From assembly GCA_009760855.2 (NCBI GenBank), contig WPIO01000294.1:1-64000 (forward strand): DNA of 64,000 nt, written 5' to 3'. The DNA is from Cristatella mucedo. Its lineage: Eukaryota > Bryozoa > Phylactolaemata > Cristatellidae. How positions within the stretch are numbered: the stretch's first letter is position 1; each line of letters starts with the position of its first letter. The notes under the pieces were generated by a model that saw nothing but the letters and a program-made list of their open reading frames with translations, did not search any database and had not been told where the DNA came from. Both the position numbers and the translations under genes were made by a program. Shown piece by piece: positions 25,769 to 36,668 of this stretch.

Positions 25769-25909
25769 CGCATTCATGTCTTCCAATCCATCGGGCAATA
25801 TTTGTAGACCACACCAAGAAACGTGCAGCTTCTTCAGTGTATGCAGCTTGCACATGGATGGAGGAAGAGTTGTGAACTCCCCGTTGTCCCTGATATTGAG
25901 CTCCTCCAG
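25769..25909 (-). CDS. LRR cassette exon 1 of the CARD-LRR gene
   Basis: 141 bp, 47 codons, phase 0-0. Donor GTAAGC, acceptor TATCATTCTGTAG. It encodes two LRRs: 'LEELNIRDNGEFTTLP' and 'LKKLHVSWCGLQILPDGL', ending 'EDMNA'. Variable strand residues are N, R, D and H, S, W. It is the most divergent of the five in the scaffold (F for L at residue 12, M for I at 19, K for Q at 21). It would be spliced directly after exon 32646-32878, whose last residues 'LSAGLSDLTK' complete an LRR, so register and phase both fit. The intron between them is 6.7 kb of LINE-rich DNA. Confidence 0.83.
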
Positions 25910-26694
25910 CTACAGAATGATATAAAGAGCGATGCACTGTTAGTACCGTGCAGGCTTATTCTTCAACAGTCTTTTAGAACAGCACAGCCTATTTCTCATT
26001 ACAGGTAAGTACCAGGCACAGGACATACTGGTCATTTAGGCATCATTTATACCTAAATCGCTTGTGAACGAGCTCGTTGATCAGATAAAATGATATTAAT
26101 AAGCCAGTTATACTTAGACGACGGTAATGCATGAGAAATAGCAAGTGGCATACCTAAAGTTCCACTCACTGATTTAAAAAGAACTTGGACTTTCTGAGCT
26201 TGCGAGGATTCGTAAACCGAGCAAATAAATAATAATAAAAATAGCGAAACATTTCGCACGTGTACGATTATTATCGATCCGTAAGAATTGATAAAAAGCC
26301 ATAGGATACTTAAACAATTTCGCTGCATCTTGCAGATAACAAAGCTATCTAAAGTGGCACGATAATTAGATAGATTTAGAACGTTTGGTTGCTAATTAGC
26401 TGTAGATAGGTAAGAACTACGACGTGTGCTGTCGCCTCAATTTAAATTACAGCTCACCAAAAACGGCAGGCAGCAGAAAAATCTTAAGCAAGATTGCGTT
26501 TTCGAGGTGACTCAACTCAGGAAAATTGAGCGACCTGTGTACTACAAGCTTCCTGCGAAGGCCAACGAAAAATTATATGGCACTCTTATGGAATCCTTCC
26601 AGGAGAATTACGTGCCAAAAGCAGTGCTCCAGCATACGGTTCTCTTCATACATCGCAATTCTCTGCTAAAGCTTCTGAACAACCTCTGGAGTTG

Positions 26695-27425
26695 ATTGCA
26701 TTTAAATACAAACAGTACGTGTGGGAATGAATCACCAGTCCACCAATAGGTAGAAAACCACCAATAGGTAGCACTGGTCCAGTAGCTCCAATCCTTGACC
26801 TCGGCATCAAAAGATGACAGGATGGGAACAGTTAAGTATGTAACACTGTTACCTGTAGTATGATTTTCTTTCGTAGCGATTTCAGTCCATATTTAGAAAA
26901 TTAAGTGCTACTTGAAAACGATCGCTGCATAACTAAACTCAACAAGGGCCTGTGTGGGTTTAAGTAAAACCAACTAGTACGAACTAGTTACTGCATGCTT
27001 TGGTGGTCTCTCAATTATCAGAGAAGAAACATTCTTCTTTGCCGATCAAGCCCCATAGTTGAAAGTGCAAGCCCGAAAGTTCTAACCTTACATGCTGGCC
27101 GAATAACACGTAACTTAGTAAAGCCGTCTGTGTAATTATAATAGAGCTTTGCATTAACAAGTATTAGATAATGAACAATCAATAGGTGTGATTAATCATT
27201 TTCACCCAATATCTAGTTTCTTGTATCTCTACGAAAGTAAAAGCGTGATGCACGTTTAGTTGTTGAAGGGTGAGGTACCACCTATCACTTACCATCCCTT
27301 TTTAACCAGCTCAAACGAGTATTAAAGCGTCCTAACTGCGAGATTAAGCCCACGATTTTATTACTATTCTTTACTTAGTTGGTGCCAAGAAAATCCTTGT
27401 GCGCCTCTATTGCCGATAATTGAAA
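26695..27425 (+). repeat. Array unit 6, truncated edge of the array
   Basis: Only the first ~730 bases of a unit remain (landmarks at 26815, 26968, 27191 and 27380). Similarity stops after GATAATTGAAAAAC at about 27425. No exon. Confidence 0.83.
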
Positions 27426-29180
27426 AACAGACAAGAAATTAAAATACATATAATTACCACACATAATTGAAAGACATTTGATTGCCACAGGCACAAACAG
27501 GTTCGGTCCAAGAACATGAAGAACTAACGGCACAGGACAAGAAGAGCAAACTACTAGAACAAGAATTAAAGAAAGCGATGGTATTTAAGATATCTACTGG
27601 CGTTCTGCAACCTTCTGCACAAACCTGAAACTCGCATTGCAAGCAGAGCCTAAGAAAAAGCAACGAAGCATATTCTGCTCCCAGATCCTAGTAGTCTCGT
27701 GTGGAGGGGCTTGCCTTCACTAATTAATGCAACCATGCTGCCATTCACTAGAATTTTACTAAAAGGTCTAGTCAAACATTCCTGCAAGACGTCACATTAG
27801 AACCAACAATAGGGGTGCCCAGTCATGCACGGCCAACGAACGGCTGATTAATCATATCAGCCAGGCGTGCTATGCAAAAGTCTCCATACCGAAACTGGAA
27901 CCTGATGGAAGCTCCAGTTTCTCAGTCACTGGTTGCAACCGAAAATATCTAAGTTGAAGACTTGGGTCCCTGACCACACTGCTCAGAAAATACAGATCGC
28001 TGTGAGACCAAGTAGGTAATCCACTCTACCTTAAGGATGTACCCAGGCTAGCTTCGGTTGGCTGGGACAGGACAGTTGTAATGTGGTAAGGGTCACCGGC
28101 TGGCCGGGGTCTGACCTATGGCATGGTAGGATGTGGGGTGACGCAAGGTCACTGGGGATCTTGGGTAGGAGATGTTGGCCGAGTTAGTCGTGGTGCTGGA
28201 GGCTCCCGGTCTCGAGGAGCTATGCACATGGATGGTTTCAGGCATGCTCCGGCGATGCGGCCATGCACGCAAGGCAACGAGTGCCCAAGGCCCGAGTGGA
28301 GCTGGATGGTAAGCTTGTTGTTGTGACTTTTATATTCCACGTTTCTAGTGTAGCCTGTTCATGGCCACCTCCCCCGTAAGTTGGTGTCATTCGGCAGAAG
28401 CACTCGACTGTGGCGGACGTCGAAACCGACTAGCCAAGCAGTTACTCAGCGAGCCGGATCTTTTACGGCATAGGCTCGTACTGTTGGAACGGAGTCGGTG
28501 AAAAGGCGAGACTTCGGAAGCCGACTGACCAACTAACACCTTCGTTCCCGTTCACTTTGTCGTCTTGAGCCCCTTTAGTTTACTTTGTATTGTACCTTCC
28601 ACTGTAGGCTTGCTAAGTTCCCCTGTTGTTTTTGGCACATGCGATCTTACATAGTGGTCTAAGCTGACGGCCACTTGTCTTATCATAGTTCAGTAGCATG
28701 GCGAGCAGCAGAATGGCCGGAGTGTGGCTTGTTTGGCAGGAATAAGCCTCTGACCCCTGGACATGACCAACCACAACCAAGAATACAAATAAACATCGTG
28801 AAACCACAGTACATGTGCTGCCTGCTTACTGACATCTTCAAACATACACTTAGAATAAATTAGTTACCTTCAGCCTATATATAAAATATCTAGTACGATC
28901 CAGTGACACGTCAATATTATACATTAAATTGTACCTGTAACGTGAAGAAATGTTGAAAGACTGTGGCACTAATTTCGCCCTGATTTCAGTAGGAACGGAT
29001 AGGCATCTGAACACGAAGTGACCCAGCCTTTATATTGGCTAGCTTTAATATATTATTGCAAATGGGATGGACCTCGTTTGAACATATGAGCAAATAAACC
29101 CTAGTCTTTGTAATAGAATCATTTTTATAGTTGCAGCTGAGAGTTAACGGTTATGACCACGACTTGCAACCAGCCTATTA
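27426..29180. other. Single-copy intronic DNA with no recognised gene
   Basis: No repeat family seen elsewhere in the window and no convincing coding frame. The short open frames on both strands around 28100-28340 conflict with each other. A short stem, GAAACTGGA/TCCAGTTTC, lies near 27892-27926. In the gene model this is part of the intron between 32646 and 25909. Confidence 0.5.
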
Positions 29181-29182
29181 GG

Positions 29183-29262
29183 TTTGCCGTTCGCAGGATT
29201 CGAACTCACGAACTCGATCGCAAGCATCCAGCACCTTGCTTACCAGGATATCACAGCCCTAG
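29183..29262 (-). mobile_element. tRNA-like SINE head or relic
   Basis: On the minus strand, GATATCCTGGTAAGCAAGG (A-box-like) and GAGTTCGAATCCTGC (B-box-like) are spaced as in a tRNA. There is no acceptor-stem pairing good enough for a working tRNA gene. It may be a third SINE family or a diverged family 1 copy. Confidence 0.5.
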
Positions 29263-29404
29263 GTAAGGTCTCCTTTATAATTGTTGCAGGTTACAGTCTA
29301 ACGTGGTGACGTGAGCCATCTTTTCAATCTTAAAACATGCTTATTAATGAAATACATTGGGAGATACCAGGGTCCTTATTAAATGGGTTACACCTATTCG
29401 TAAG

Positions 29405-30109
29405 AACAATAAAATACATTTGTGCAGCAGTGCCTTCAGAGAATTGAATCTCTTTCTAGGCACTTTACAGATGCTACATAGAAAGTGTTGCCAAGGGCAC
29501 ATGCGTACCGAAAGCCGCTTAGGCTGTGAGTTGCTATACAAAATTCTCCTGCTTAACACCCACATGGTCTTTATGACTTTGTGGAGGTACAGACGGGGTT
29601 ACATTACATTACGTTGGTAGCATCCTCAAGCAGCAGGCAGAGTGCCAGCAGAGAAATGACCACACCAAACAGATCACAAAGTCAGTTGCAGAGCTAAGCA
29701 AGTGCATTGTAAGCTTCTTTTGAAATAAAGCCGTTTCAGCAAACGTTGTAAGAATCTTCGCTGGTGATGACCATGCTTTCATACCGTACGAACTATAGGC
29801 AAGAAAGGTTTGAGGCTCATAAGAGGTATGACTAAACGATTCTAGTTTGAACGATGTGGTGTACTATTCTTCGCCTAGTGCAGGAGAAGTTCTGATAAAG
29901 AAGGCTGAAGCCAGACAAAGAAGGGAGCTAAAAGTAAGTGAGGCAATCTAGAAGTCAATGCCATACTTGATGGGAAGACAGTCCTGTTGGCAAGAAGTAG
30001 TGTGATGTGGCAACGGCCAACAGCCATGCAGATGAGGTAAGCTGCAGAGTTTTGCACCAACTGAAAATACCTTATCGTACCGGCCACTAGACAAGCAACC
30101 GTCGAAATA
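29405..30109 (-). mobile_element. L2-like LINE, old 3' part, minus strand, interrupted
   Basis: Minus-strand reading gives fragments such as 'YFQLVQNSAAYLICMA' (about 30087-30010) and, at 29412-29495, the antisense of the conserved 3' UTR block. A LINE-B tail at 29501-29612 interrupts it. Frames are broken throughout. Confidence 0.7.
29501..29612 (+). mobile_element. LINE-B, 3' tail only
   Basis: The last ~110 bases of the LINE-B 3' UTR (ATGCGTACCGAAAGCCGCTT onward to CACCCACATGGTCTTTATGA) with an ACATTACATT tail, inserted in an older minus-strand L2 copy. Confidence 0.75.
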
Positions 30110-31105
30110 TGATGCAGCTACTGAAAAATTGAATGCTTGCCTTGCCGACATTTTATTCTGGATGTCGGAAAACTTAATGAAATTTAATGACGGTAAAATC
30201 GAACTACTGCTCACAGGACACCCTAAGCGTGTGGCTGGATTAAAAGGCTTTGCTCTTCTAATCGGTGATACTGTTGTGCTACCATCGCCATGCGCTCGAA
30301 ATGTAGGTGTAGTTTTCTACAGCAGCCTCAATTTTTAAAGGTTTATTCGGAAGACTGCTTCTGCAGCTAGCCATCAAGTCCGATCCCCATCCAAGATTGG
30401 GAGCTGTCTTCACAGTGGCTTGCAAAAAATTTAACTAGCTCCTTAGTTCTGTCTTGGCTGGATTATTGTAATTCCCTTTTGGCTGGGCCACCAAAAAAGT
30501 GATTAGGCCACTGCAGCTGACTATGAATATGGCTGCAAGGCTAGTCTTCTAAAACCAGGAGTTTGAGCACGTGTCTCCTTCACTAAAAGATGGATGGATG
30601 CCGGTTGGCCAACGGATTCAGAGCAAGGTTCTAACGCTGACCCATAAGGCCCACCACGGCTTGGCTCCTTCTTACCGAGCTAAACTGCTGCATCAGTTTC
30701 AGCCTGTTCGCGCCTTAAGGTCCTGTGTGGACAATAAATTAGCTGTCCCATCCCTCCGCTTAAAGACCGTTGCCAGCAAAAGCTTTAGCTCTGCAGGTTC
30801 CAGACTTTGGAACTCGCTTCCACAATTCTAAGGCAACGACAACTACTCTTCTACTGCCGACTATGGCTCATGCTTTTCAGCGATCCTGAGCTGCTACTTT
30901 GGTTCTACTGACTACCTCAACGGCTCTCCTGACTCAGCAATGCTTTCGACTTTATCTTTGTTGCGTGAGACGAAGTCTGTTTTCAACCGAATGTGTTCCG
31001 AAAGCTGCTTAGGCTATGAGTGAGCTATACAAAACTCTCGTGCGTAACACCCACATGGTCTTTATGATTTTGTGGAGTTAACGACACAGATACATTACAC
31101 TACAA
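30110..31105 (+). mobile_element. LINE-B, C-terminal ORF2 region and 3' UTR
   Basis: The longest LINE-B copy here. Fragments include 'ENLMKFNDGKIELLLTGH' and 'ARNVGVVFYSSLNF' (30129-30338), then after stops 'MPVGQRIQSKVLTLTHKAH' and 'LHQFQPVRALRSCVDN' up to 30831. The 3' UTR matches 3900-4110 and ends in ACATT-like repeats. Several stops and shifts make it a pseudogene. Confidence 0.82.
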
Positions 31106-31414
31106 TGTATTTCCCTATTCAGAAGTAGTGCTCTTGTGTAAGCAAACACGACTTTTAGTGAGGTTATGTTACCGAAAGTAGGCAGTCGTGACTGCAGAGC
31201 TGAGGTAGTTGAGCAATTAAAAGTCAATTTGAAAATTTAATTCTGGCTGAAACGTTGAGAAATTCAGAAAGATTGTCACAGTAATTTGGCCCTGGTTTTA
31301 GAACGAATATAAATACACAAATCATCTGAGATATTTTAACATTAGGTTAGTCAGCATTTTATTACGCCAGATTAATATTGCAATCGGGATATGCAGCTCT
31401 TTAAGCAACGAGTA

Positions 31415-31965
31415 AATAAACGTTAGCTATTTAAGAGAACTGCATCCCTGTCTAGGCAATTTACAAATGCTACATGAAAAGCATTTCCAAGTGCATGGTA
31501 GCAACATCCTCAAGTGGCAGGCATTGAGTAAGCACACGAAGAACTGATCACATAGATCTGCCAAATGCTGAGTTAAACAGGTGCGTTTTTAGCTTCTTCG
31601 TGAGTGTCATAATGAGACGATGTGCCGAGCTTAGGTAGTGACGTCCAGGACTTAGGACCTTACTAACAATAGGCATGGTCACAAATGGTTTTGAGGCTCC
31701 TATGAGGTGTGACTAAACGACTCCACTTACAACAAAGGGTTGTATGATTTACTTACTGGGGGAGAGGTTCTGATAGGTAGGCGGAAACCAGAGAATCAAG
31801 GGGGGTAAAAGTAAGTGACACGAACGTGAAGTCAATGCCCTGCTTGATTTTGAGCCAGTGCAGGTTAGAGAGAGGTGGTGTGACGTGGTGATTGCAAAGC
31901 TCGCACCAAGCTGCCTCTAACTGAAAGCCTTTAATTGAACAGAAGCCTTTGAAACTTACTCCCAA
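31415..31965 (-). mobile_element. L2-like LINE, old 3' part, minus strand
   Basis: 'HHVTPPLSNLHWLKIKQGID' and 'SLVSAYLSEPLPQ' are recognisable at 31900-31753, followed (toward lower coordinates) by a diverged 3' UTR with the antisense of AATTGCCTAGACAGGGATGC. Clearly older than the array LINEs. Confidence 0.65.
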
Positions 31966-31989
31966 ATGATGTCAAGCCATCCCTGACGG

Positions 31990-32283
31990 AAAAAATGTAT
32001 GCGAAGCTAAAGCACATATGTTTATTACAGCTTTTAGTTTGTCCATGCGATTCGTCCGTTGTTTGCCAAAGCATGCCGACACTGTGCCTGCTGCTTTTAA
32101 CAATTTCTACATGTTGACCCAGTACATGTCTTTTCTAGGGATGTTAGGCTTTATCGAGTTGCCCATGTTACCAGTAATCATGTGGTCATGCTTTCTTTAG
32201 GGCATCTGTAAAGTGCCTGGTAAAAGAGTAAGCTATCAGAGAGCACTATACACATGTATTATCCTTATTATTATTATTGAATA
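31990..32283 (+). mobile_element. L2-like LINE, old 3' UTR with ATT tail
   Basis: Diverged match to the L2 3' UTR: GATTCGTCC, the GCATGCCGACACTGTGCCTG motif, GTAAAGTGCCTGGTAAAAGA, and a TTATTATTATT tail. Confidence 0.65.
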
Positions 32284-32401
32284 TCCGAAGGCAAAGAAAA
32301 TCGTCCAAACCACTGAAAGCAAATGGAGCAATAAGTCTCAATTCTGTGGAAGGGCACAGCTAGTTACATATCATTGTTTTTAAGAATTATATAAAATAAA
32401 T

Positions 32402-32517
32402 GATATCATCACCACTTGCAGTGGCATAAATTATTGCCCACCGCAGGATTCGAACCCACGACTTCGGAACCAAGGTCGTGAAAAGAAACTGCCTCACCTA
32501 GTGTGCCACTACTGCCC
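32402..32517 (-). mobile_element. tRNA-derived SINE (family 1), minus strand
   Basis: Antisense copy of the SINE at 12466. The B-box region reads GCAGGATTCGAACCCACGAC on the plus strand and the A-box region CTCACCTAGTGTGCCA. A perfect 10-bp target duplication, TAAAATAAAT, flanks it (32392-32401 and 32518-32527). Confidence 0.85.
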
Positions 32518-32645
32518 TAAAATAAATAAATTCTTGTATGGTGGTTTTTTAACATTACGGTATATGGTGCAGTCATGGCTGACTAGGACTAAGCAGATGC
32601 TGATGGTGACTGCTGTCTGATTAGACAAAGAGCGTAAGCACTCAC

Positions 32646-32878
32646 CTTTGTAAGATCAGATAGTCCAGCCGACAGCTCAGATAGCCCACAGTCTCGTAGA
32701 GACAGTCGTGTAACATTCACAAAATTTCGAAGGTCCTGAGCAAAATTAATGCCACTGATCTGACTCAAATCCAACTCTAAACGTGATGAGGCGTCCACCA
32801 GCCAGGAGTCCGGTATTCTGCCAAGTCTCTTATCAGAGAGGTCAGAGGTCGTATATTTCGGAAAATTAGCCTCCATTT
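32646..32878 (-). CDS. First LRR exon of the CARD-LRR gene
   Basis: Internal exon of 233 bp entering in phase 1 (two bases, AA, complete a codon) and leaving in phase 0. The acceptor TTTTTACCTCTTC...ATTGTAG has a good pyrimidine tract; the donor is AAAG/GTGAGT. It encodes 77 whole codons: a lead segment 'MEANFPKYTTSDLSDKRL', then about two LRRs, 'LELDLSQISGINFAQDLRNF' and 'VTRLSLRDCGLSELSAGLSD', ending 'LTK'. Its last LRR is complete, so the 141-bp cassette exons follow in perfect LRR register. The Met at the start is unlikely to be the initiator because the upstream exons also fit in frame. The downstream intron holds LINEs and unique DNA. Confidence 0.8.
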
Positions 32879-33271
32879 CTACAATAATGCAGTTGAAGAG
32901 GTAAAAAGTATGAGTAGCTCGTCAGCTGGCCACTAGATAACACAATTTGGCAAACCTTATTTTAAAGATGTTCCACAAAGTCAGCCTTATAGTGAGACAA
33001 CGAGCCACTAAGCTAATGAGATAGGGGAGAGACAGATGAGTAAAGAAGACATGAACCCAGGCAGGCTGAGCTCCTTGTTTGGTCATGGTGTGCTAACACC
33101 CAGATTGCAGAACTAAAGGAATCCGATGAGCTCACACTGCCTTCATTAAGAGCCGTTTCATTGGCTACGGTTCAAAATACACTTGCAAGCCTCCAAGCTC
33201 ATTATGGCACTGCTCGAAGTCTTTTTCCTCAATTTTTACTTCGAGATGAATGGATTTAGCTATGAACTCAC

Positions 33272-33382
33272 CAAGTATGTAATCGTTGACGAGACTTTTC
33301 TCCATCATTAGTAGCAACCGTCCATTTTGGTATAGCTCTAGCAGCTGGCCAACAGCAGACTGAGTTAATATATGTTTAATCC
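33272..33382 (-). CDS. Linker exon between CARD and LRRs
   Basis: 111 bp. The acceptor is GTCTTATTTAAG; two bases (GG) complete the codon left by the phase-1 donor of exon 40917-41085. The donor CTTG/GTGAGT leaves phase 1, matching the two-base start of exon 32646-32878 across a 393-bp intron. It encodes 36 codons: 'IKHILTQSAVGQLLELYQNG' then 'RLLLMMEKSLVNDYIL'. It is leucine-rich and probably helical, with no family I recognise. The pyrimidine tract is short, and a second AG at 33360 would give the wrong phase, so this is the least certain exon of the model. It lies just beyond the end of a minus-strand LINE fragment (33470-34690) but does not match LINE protein. Confidence 0.6.
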
Positions 33383-33469
33383 CTTAAATAAGACGTCTTG
33401 TTTGGCTGCTAACATAGTAACCACGTTTGGATAGGCTCTTGCATTTTCAGAATTTCGTCAACGATCCTT

Positions 33470-34690
33470 GGTACTATATTGTTGAATGTTTCTTGTGTCT
33501 GTGCCAATATTTTGAATCTTTGACGAGAAAGGAAGAAGGAAAACTGCTTGATAGTTATCAAGGACTTCTGTGTCTAATCCAGGATTTTTAAGTATAGGTC
33601 TAACGATTGCCGATTTGAAGGCCTTGATGACCCCCTTTCCCAAAGAAGCATTACAAATCTCGGTTATTGCAGGGCTAAGTTGGTCTGCTAGTGAAGACCG
33701 CAGAGATGAAGGTATCGGGTCTTCAGGAGACGAGCTCTTTTTGCTAGACCTTATTAAGGTAGCCACATCGCATGCAGAAACATCGGAGAACCTTTTAAGG
33801 AAAGTTTACAGGTTGTGGAACCGCCATTGCTTTAGTCGGATGGAGCTTAATAGAGGCACGAATGTGCACATATTTTCAGCAAAGAAGGCTGAACACTTTT
33901 CGGCTGAGTCCTCAATATCTGGGGAATCAGACGTCTCAGCATTGGCCAGTAAATGGTTTACTGTCTTTTAAACCTGTTTAAGGTGCGACTGGCAGGAATT
34001 CAGCTTTTGGATGAAAAAAAATCCCTGGTTTTTTAAGCTTTCGAGTATAAACCCAGAGAAAGTCGTTGAAATGGACTAGATGTGCATCAGAACCCGTTTT
34101 CTTGAAACGACGTTAAAGTCAGTGCCTAACATGGTGCAGGTTTTTTGTAAACTGAAAGAAATCTTGAAGACTCTGTATACGAACAGAATTAACATGAGCA
34201 TGCTTGTCAAGAGCACTGCTGAGTGTCATGTTCACTGCATCAGTGAGGGTATCGAGGCTCTTGGTCGAGTCTGGGTGCAGATCAAGAAGACCTGCATCAC
34301 AAACAGATTTCAAAAATATCTATGTCAATGCTATTTAAGTTACGTCGCTTGACAGGTTCAACATCACTCTGTTCGTACAAGGGAGCACTAATGGCAAACG
34401 AGACCGAACAATGATCTGAGAGAGTCAGGTGGTACACCACAAGGTCAGTGAGGAGGACATTCTTAGTGATCACGAGATCTAGAATAGGGCCACCGACGTG
34501 GGTGGCATGATTAGCATGATGGACCAAACCAAAAAATCTCCAGAGAGTCAATAAATAGGCGGACCTGGTTGTTGTCAGCGTTGTAAACGTTAATGTTGAA
34601 GTCTCCAACAATTACGGCCGGTCACACACAAATATTTTAGCGAGAAAGTCTGAAAACCCCTCGATAAACAAGTTTACACAGCCAGGAGGC
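33470..34690 (-). mobile_element. L2-like LINE, 5' part: endonuclease, linker and RT fingers
   Basis: Minus-strand frames give endonuclease C-terminal residues ('GGPILDLVITKNVLLTDLVV', 'LSDHCSVSFAISAP'), then linker ('LSSALDKHAHV'), then RT N-terminal residues ('SSPEDPIPSSLRSSLADQLS', 'AIVRPILKNPGLDTEVLDNY'). At least two frameshifts. The 3' half is missing. It belongs to a subfamily different from the (ATT)n copies of the array. Confidence 0.8.
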
Positions 34691-34698
34691 CGATATAT

Positions 34699-35325
34699 CA
34701 AAACTCTGCAGCTAGGCTTGTCTGTCGTGAGCGTCGCAGTTGCCACATTACTCCACTTCTCGCCGACCTGCACTGGTTACCAGTCAAGCAATGGATTGAC
34801 TTCAAGGTTTTGTCGCTCACTTTTAGGTCTCTTCATTCTATGGCTCCAGCCTATCTTTCAGAGATACTACCCCATCAGGCAAAGCATCGTACCACTCGCT
34901 TTTCGGAATCCAACAGTCTAGAAATACCTCGTACAAACCCTAAATCCTTTGGAGACCGTGCATTTAGCTCGTATGCTCCCACAGCCTGGAACTCCCTCCC
35001 GACCTGCATCAGAACATCCCCTGACCTGACCACATTTAAAAGAAACTTAAAAACATACCTATTTAGGACAGCATTTAGTGGGTCCTTGTGATTCGTCCTC
35101 GATGTGCTTATGCGTGCTGACACTGTTCATGCTGCCACTAACCACATTTGCATGCTGACCCAGTGCATGTAACCCCTAACCATGTTATTCATTTTGTTTG
35201 TTTTTCAAGCATGATTTTACTTACTATTCTATTGCGTATCACTTTGCAGCAAATGTAAAGCGCCTAGAAAGAGATTAAGTTCTCTGAGGGCGCTTTATCA
35301 AGTGCAATATTATTATTATTATTAT
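34699..35325 (+). mobile_element. L2-like LINE, 3' end with (ATT)n tail
   Basis: Begins in 'QNSAARLVCRERRSCHI'-equivalent codons and closely matches 24850-25476. The frame is open from 34810 to 35091 ('LHSMAPAYLSEILPHQAKH' onward to 'FRTAFSGSL'). It ends in ATT repeats directly abutting the next copy. Confidence 0.87.
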
Positions 35326-35568
35326 TTAGGACAGCATTCAGTGGGTCCCCGTGATTCGTCCTTCATGTGCTTATGCGTGCTGACACTGTGCATGCTGCCA
35401 CTAACCACATTTGCATGCTGACCCTGTGCATGTCACCCCTAACCATATTATTCATTTTTTTTGTTTTTTCAAGCATGATTTTACTTACCTTTCAATTGCA
35501 TTTCACTTTACAGCAAATGTAAAGCGCCTAGAGAGAGATTAAGTTCTCTGAGGGCGCTTTATCAAGTA

Positions 35569-35600
<32 letters not shown>
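35326..35600 (+). mobile_element. L2-like LINE, 3' UTR with long (ATT)n tail
   Basis: Starts at the last ORF2 codons (TTAGGACAGCATTCAGTGGG) immediately after the ATT tail of the preceding copy, and ends in about ten ATT repeats. Head-to-tail nesting suggests insertion into the first copy's tail. Confidence 0.87.
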
Positions 35601-35601
<1 letters not shown>

Positions 35602-36493
35602 CACAACAATGAGAGGCATTTTCTTTGACGAAGACCTGATTGCAACCGATTCAAATGATGGCCCGTGAGATGATGTCGACCATCAACCATCTCAACCACT
35701 CCAGCAATAGCTCCTTATCTAATTATCCCTGTGACGATCTAGCCGGTCGCTTATCTACCTCCTCTGTCCAGACGATAAACAAGATCAGGTAGTCCATTCC
35801 TACGATATCAGTATTCCCCCTAGAATTCTGTGCCTTGATTCCAGGCTGCACCTCAACGTCTAAATTTAGGCAGGTCACTAGTGATCTCACCCTGAAGTTC
35901 ATACCCAAATCAAAGAAGACGACAAGTGCTTGTGATGCTATTCCTGCTGTCCTGCTCCTACGTTACATTGATCTGCTGTTGCCGTGCATAACTATTATCA
36001 ATAATATGTGATAAGCCTCAGGCCATGTTGTAGCAGCTTTCAGAAAAAGCTGTAGTCAGGCCACTTCTCAAGAAAGCGACACTAGACCAAAAACTTGAGC
36101 GACTACCGCCCAATCTCCCTTCTACCATTCCTATCAAAGACACTGGAACGGGTTGTGGCGGACGAGCTGAACTCATATATTGAAACTTCAAACCTTGCTG
36201 TTAAGTTCCAGTGTGGCCTTAGAGCTAATTACTTCACAGAATCAGCATTTCTTTGGTTGTGCAACAACCTAATTATGAATAGAGAAAGGGGTAGCATAAC
36301 TATATTTGTTGTGCTCGTGTTTATGACGGTTTTGTTATATTGATTACCAATTCCTGCTTGAGGGCTTCCCATCTCGCACTGTCGTCACTGGCCCTGCATG
36401 GTTCAGGTTGTATCGAAAATGAGATACTCAAGAGTATCAATGCGAATGAAAACAGATCATCCCAGGAACCGCTGAAGTATGGGTTACCTATGT

Positions 36494-36668
36494 GGGCCAG
36501 GATGGCCTACTAGGTAAGGCGGTTGCTTTTCACGACCTTGGTCCCGAAGTCGAACGTTCGAACGTTTCAGGGTGGGCGGTCCTTTATTACCCCTGCAAGC
36601 AGAGGTAATAATTTCAAGGCTCTTCTGCAGCATTGCGAAATAGGCTGTTAAATCAGCCGGTATTTTTT
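36494..36668 (+). mobile_element. tRNA-derived SINE (family 1)
   Basis: GATGGCCTACTAGGTAAGG (A-box-like), a diverged B-box region near GTTCGAACG, then the same body as 12560-12650, ending GCTGTTAAATCAGCCGG. Inserted in a LINE between RT fingers and palm. Confidence 0.78.

Larger units (their letters stand above)
22433..26694 (+). repeat. Array unit 5b, carrying the first LRR cassette exon
   Basis: Begins within the unit at CACGAACTAGTTACTGC, jumps to the region beginning GCTACTAGCAAAC near 22615, then runs in normal order. It carries the long LINE copy at 24369-25476 and the LRR exon 25769-25909. The shared LINE site is empty at about 23392. Confidence 0.82.
1..27425 (+). repeat. Tandem array of diverged ~3.7-kb units, each carrying one LRR cassette exon on the minus strand
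   Basis: The same ordered landmarks recur. One is the stretch beginning GATTGCATTCAAAT at about 10, 7605, 11818, 15782, 20296 and 26694. About 140 bases later comes GATGACAAGATGGGAACAG, then CACGAACTAGTTACTGCATG, and later the exon about 800-900 bases before the next unit. Spacing is 4.0-4.5 kb where LINE or SINE insertions are present and 6.4-7.6 kb in the two composite units; subtracting insertions gives roughly 3.7 kb. Copies differ by many point changes and small indels, so the array is old, with some recent exchange. It ends abruptly at about 27425. The array supplies the 3' LRR part of the minus-strand CARD-LRR gene; the unit is intron plus one exon. Confidence 0.9.

Noticed and set aside
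33272-33359. Shorter version of the linker exon, using the AG at 33360.
   Set aside because: It would start in phase 0, but the preceding CARD exon ends in phase 1; the acceptor at 33383 fits both neighbours.
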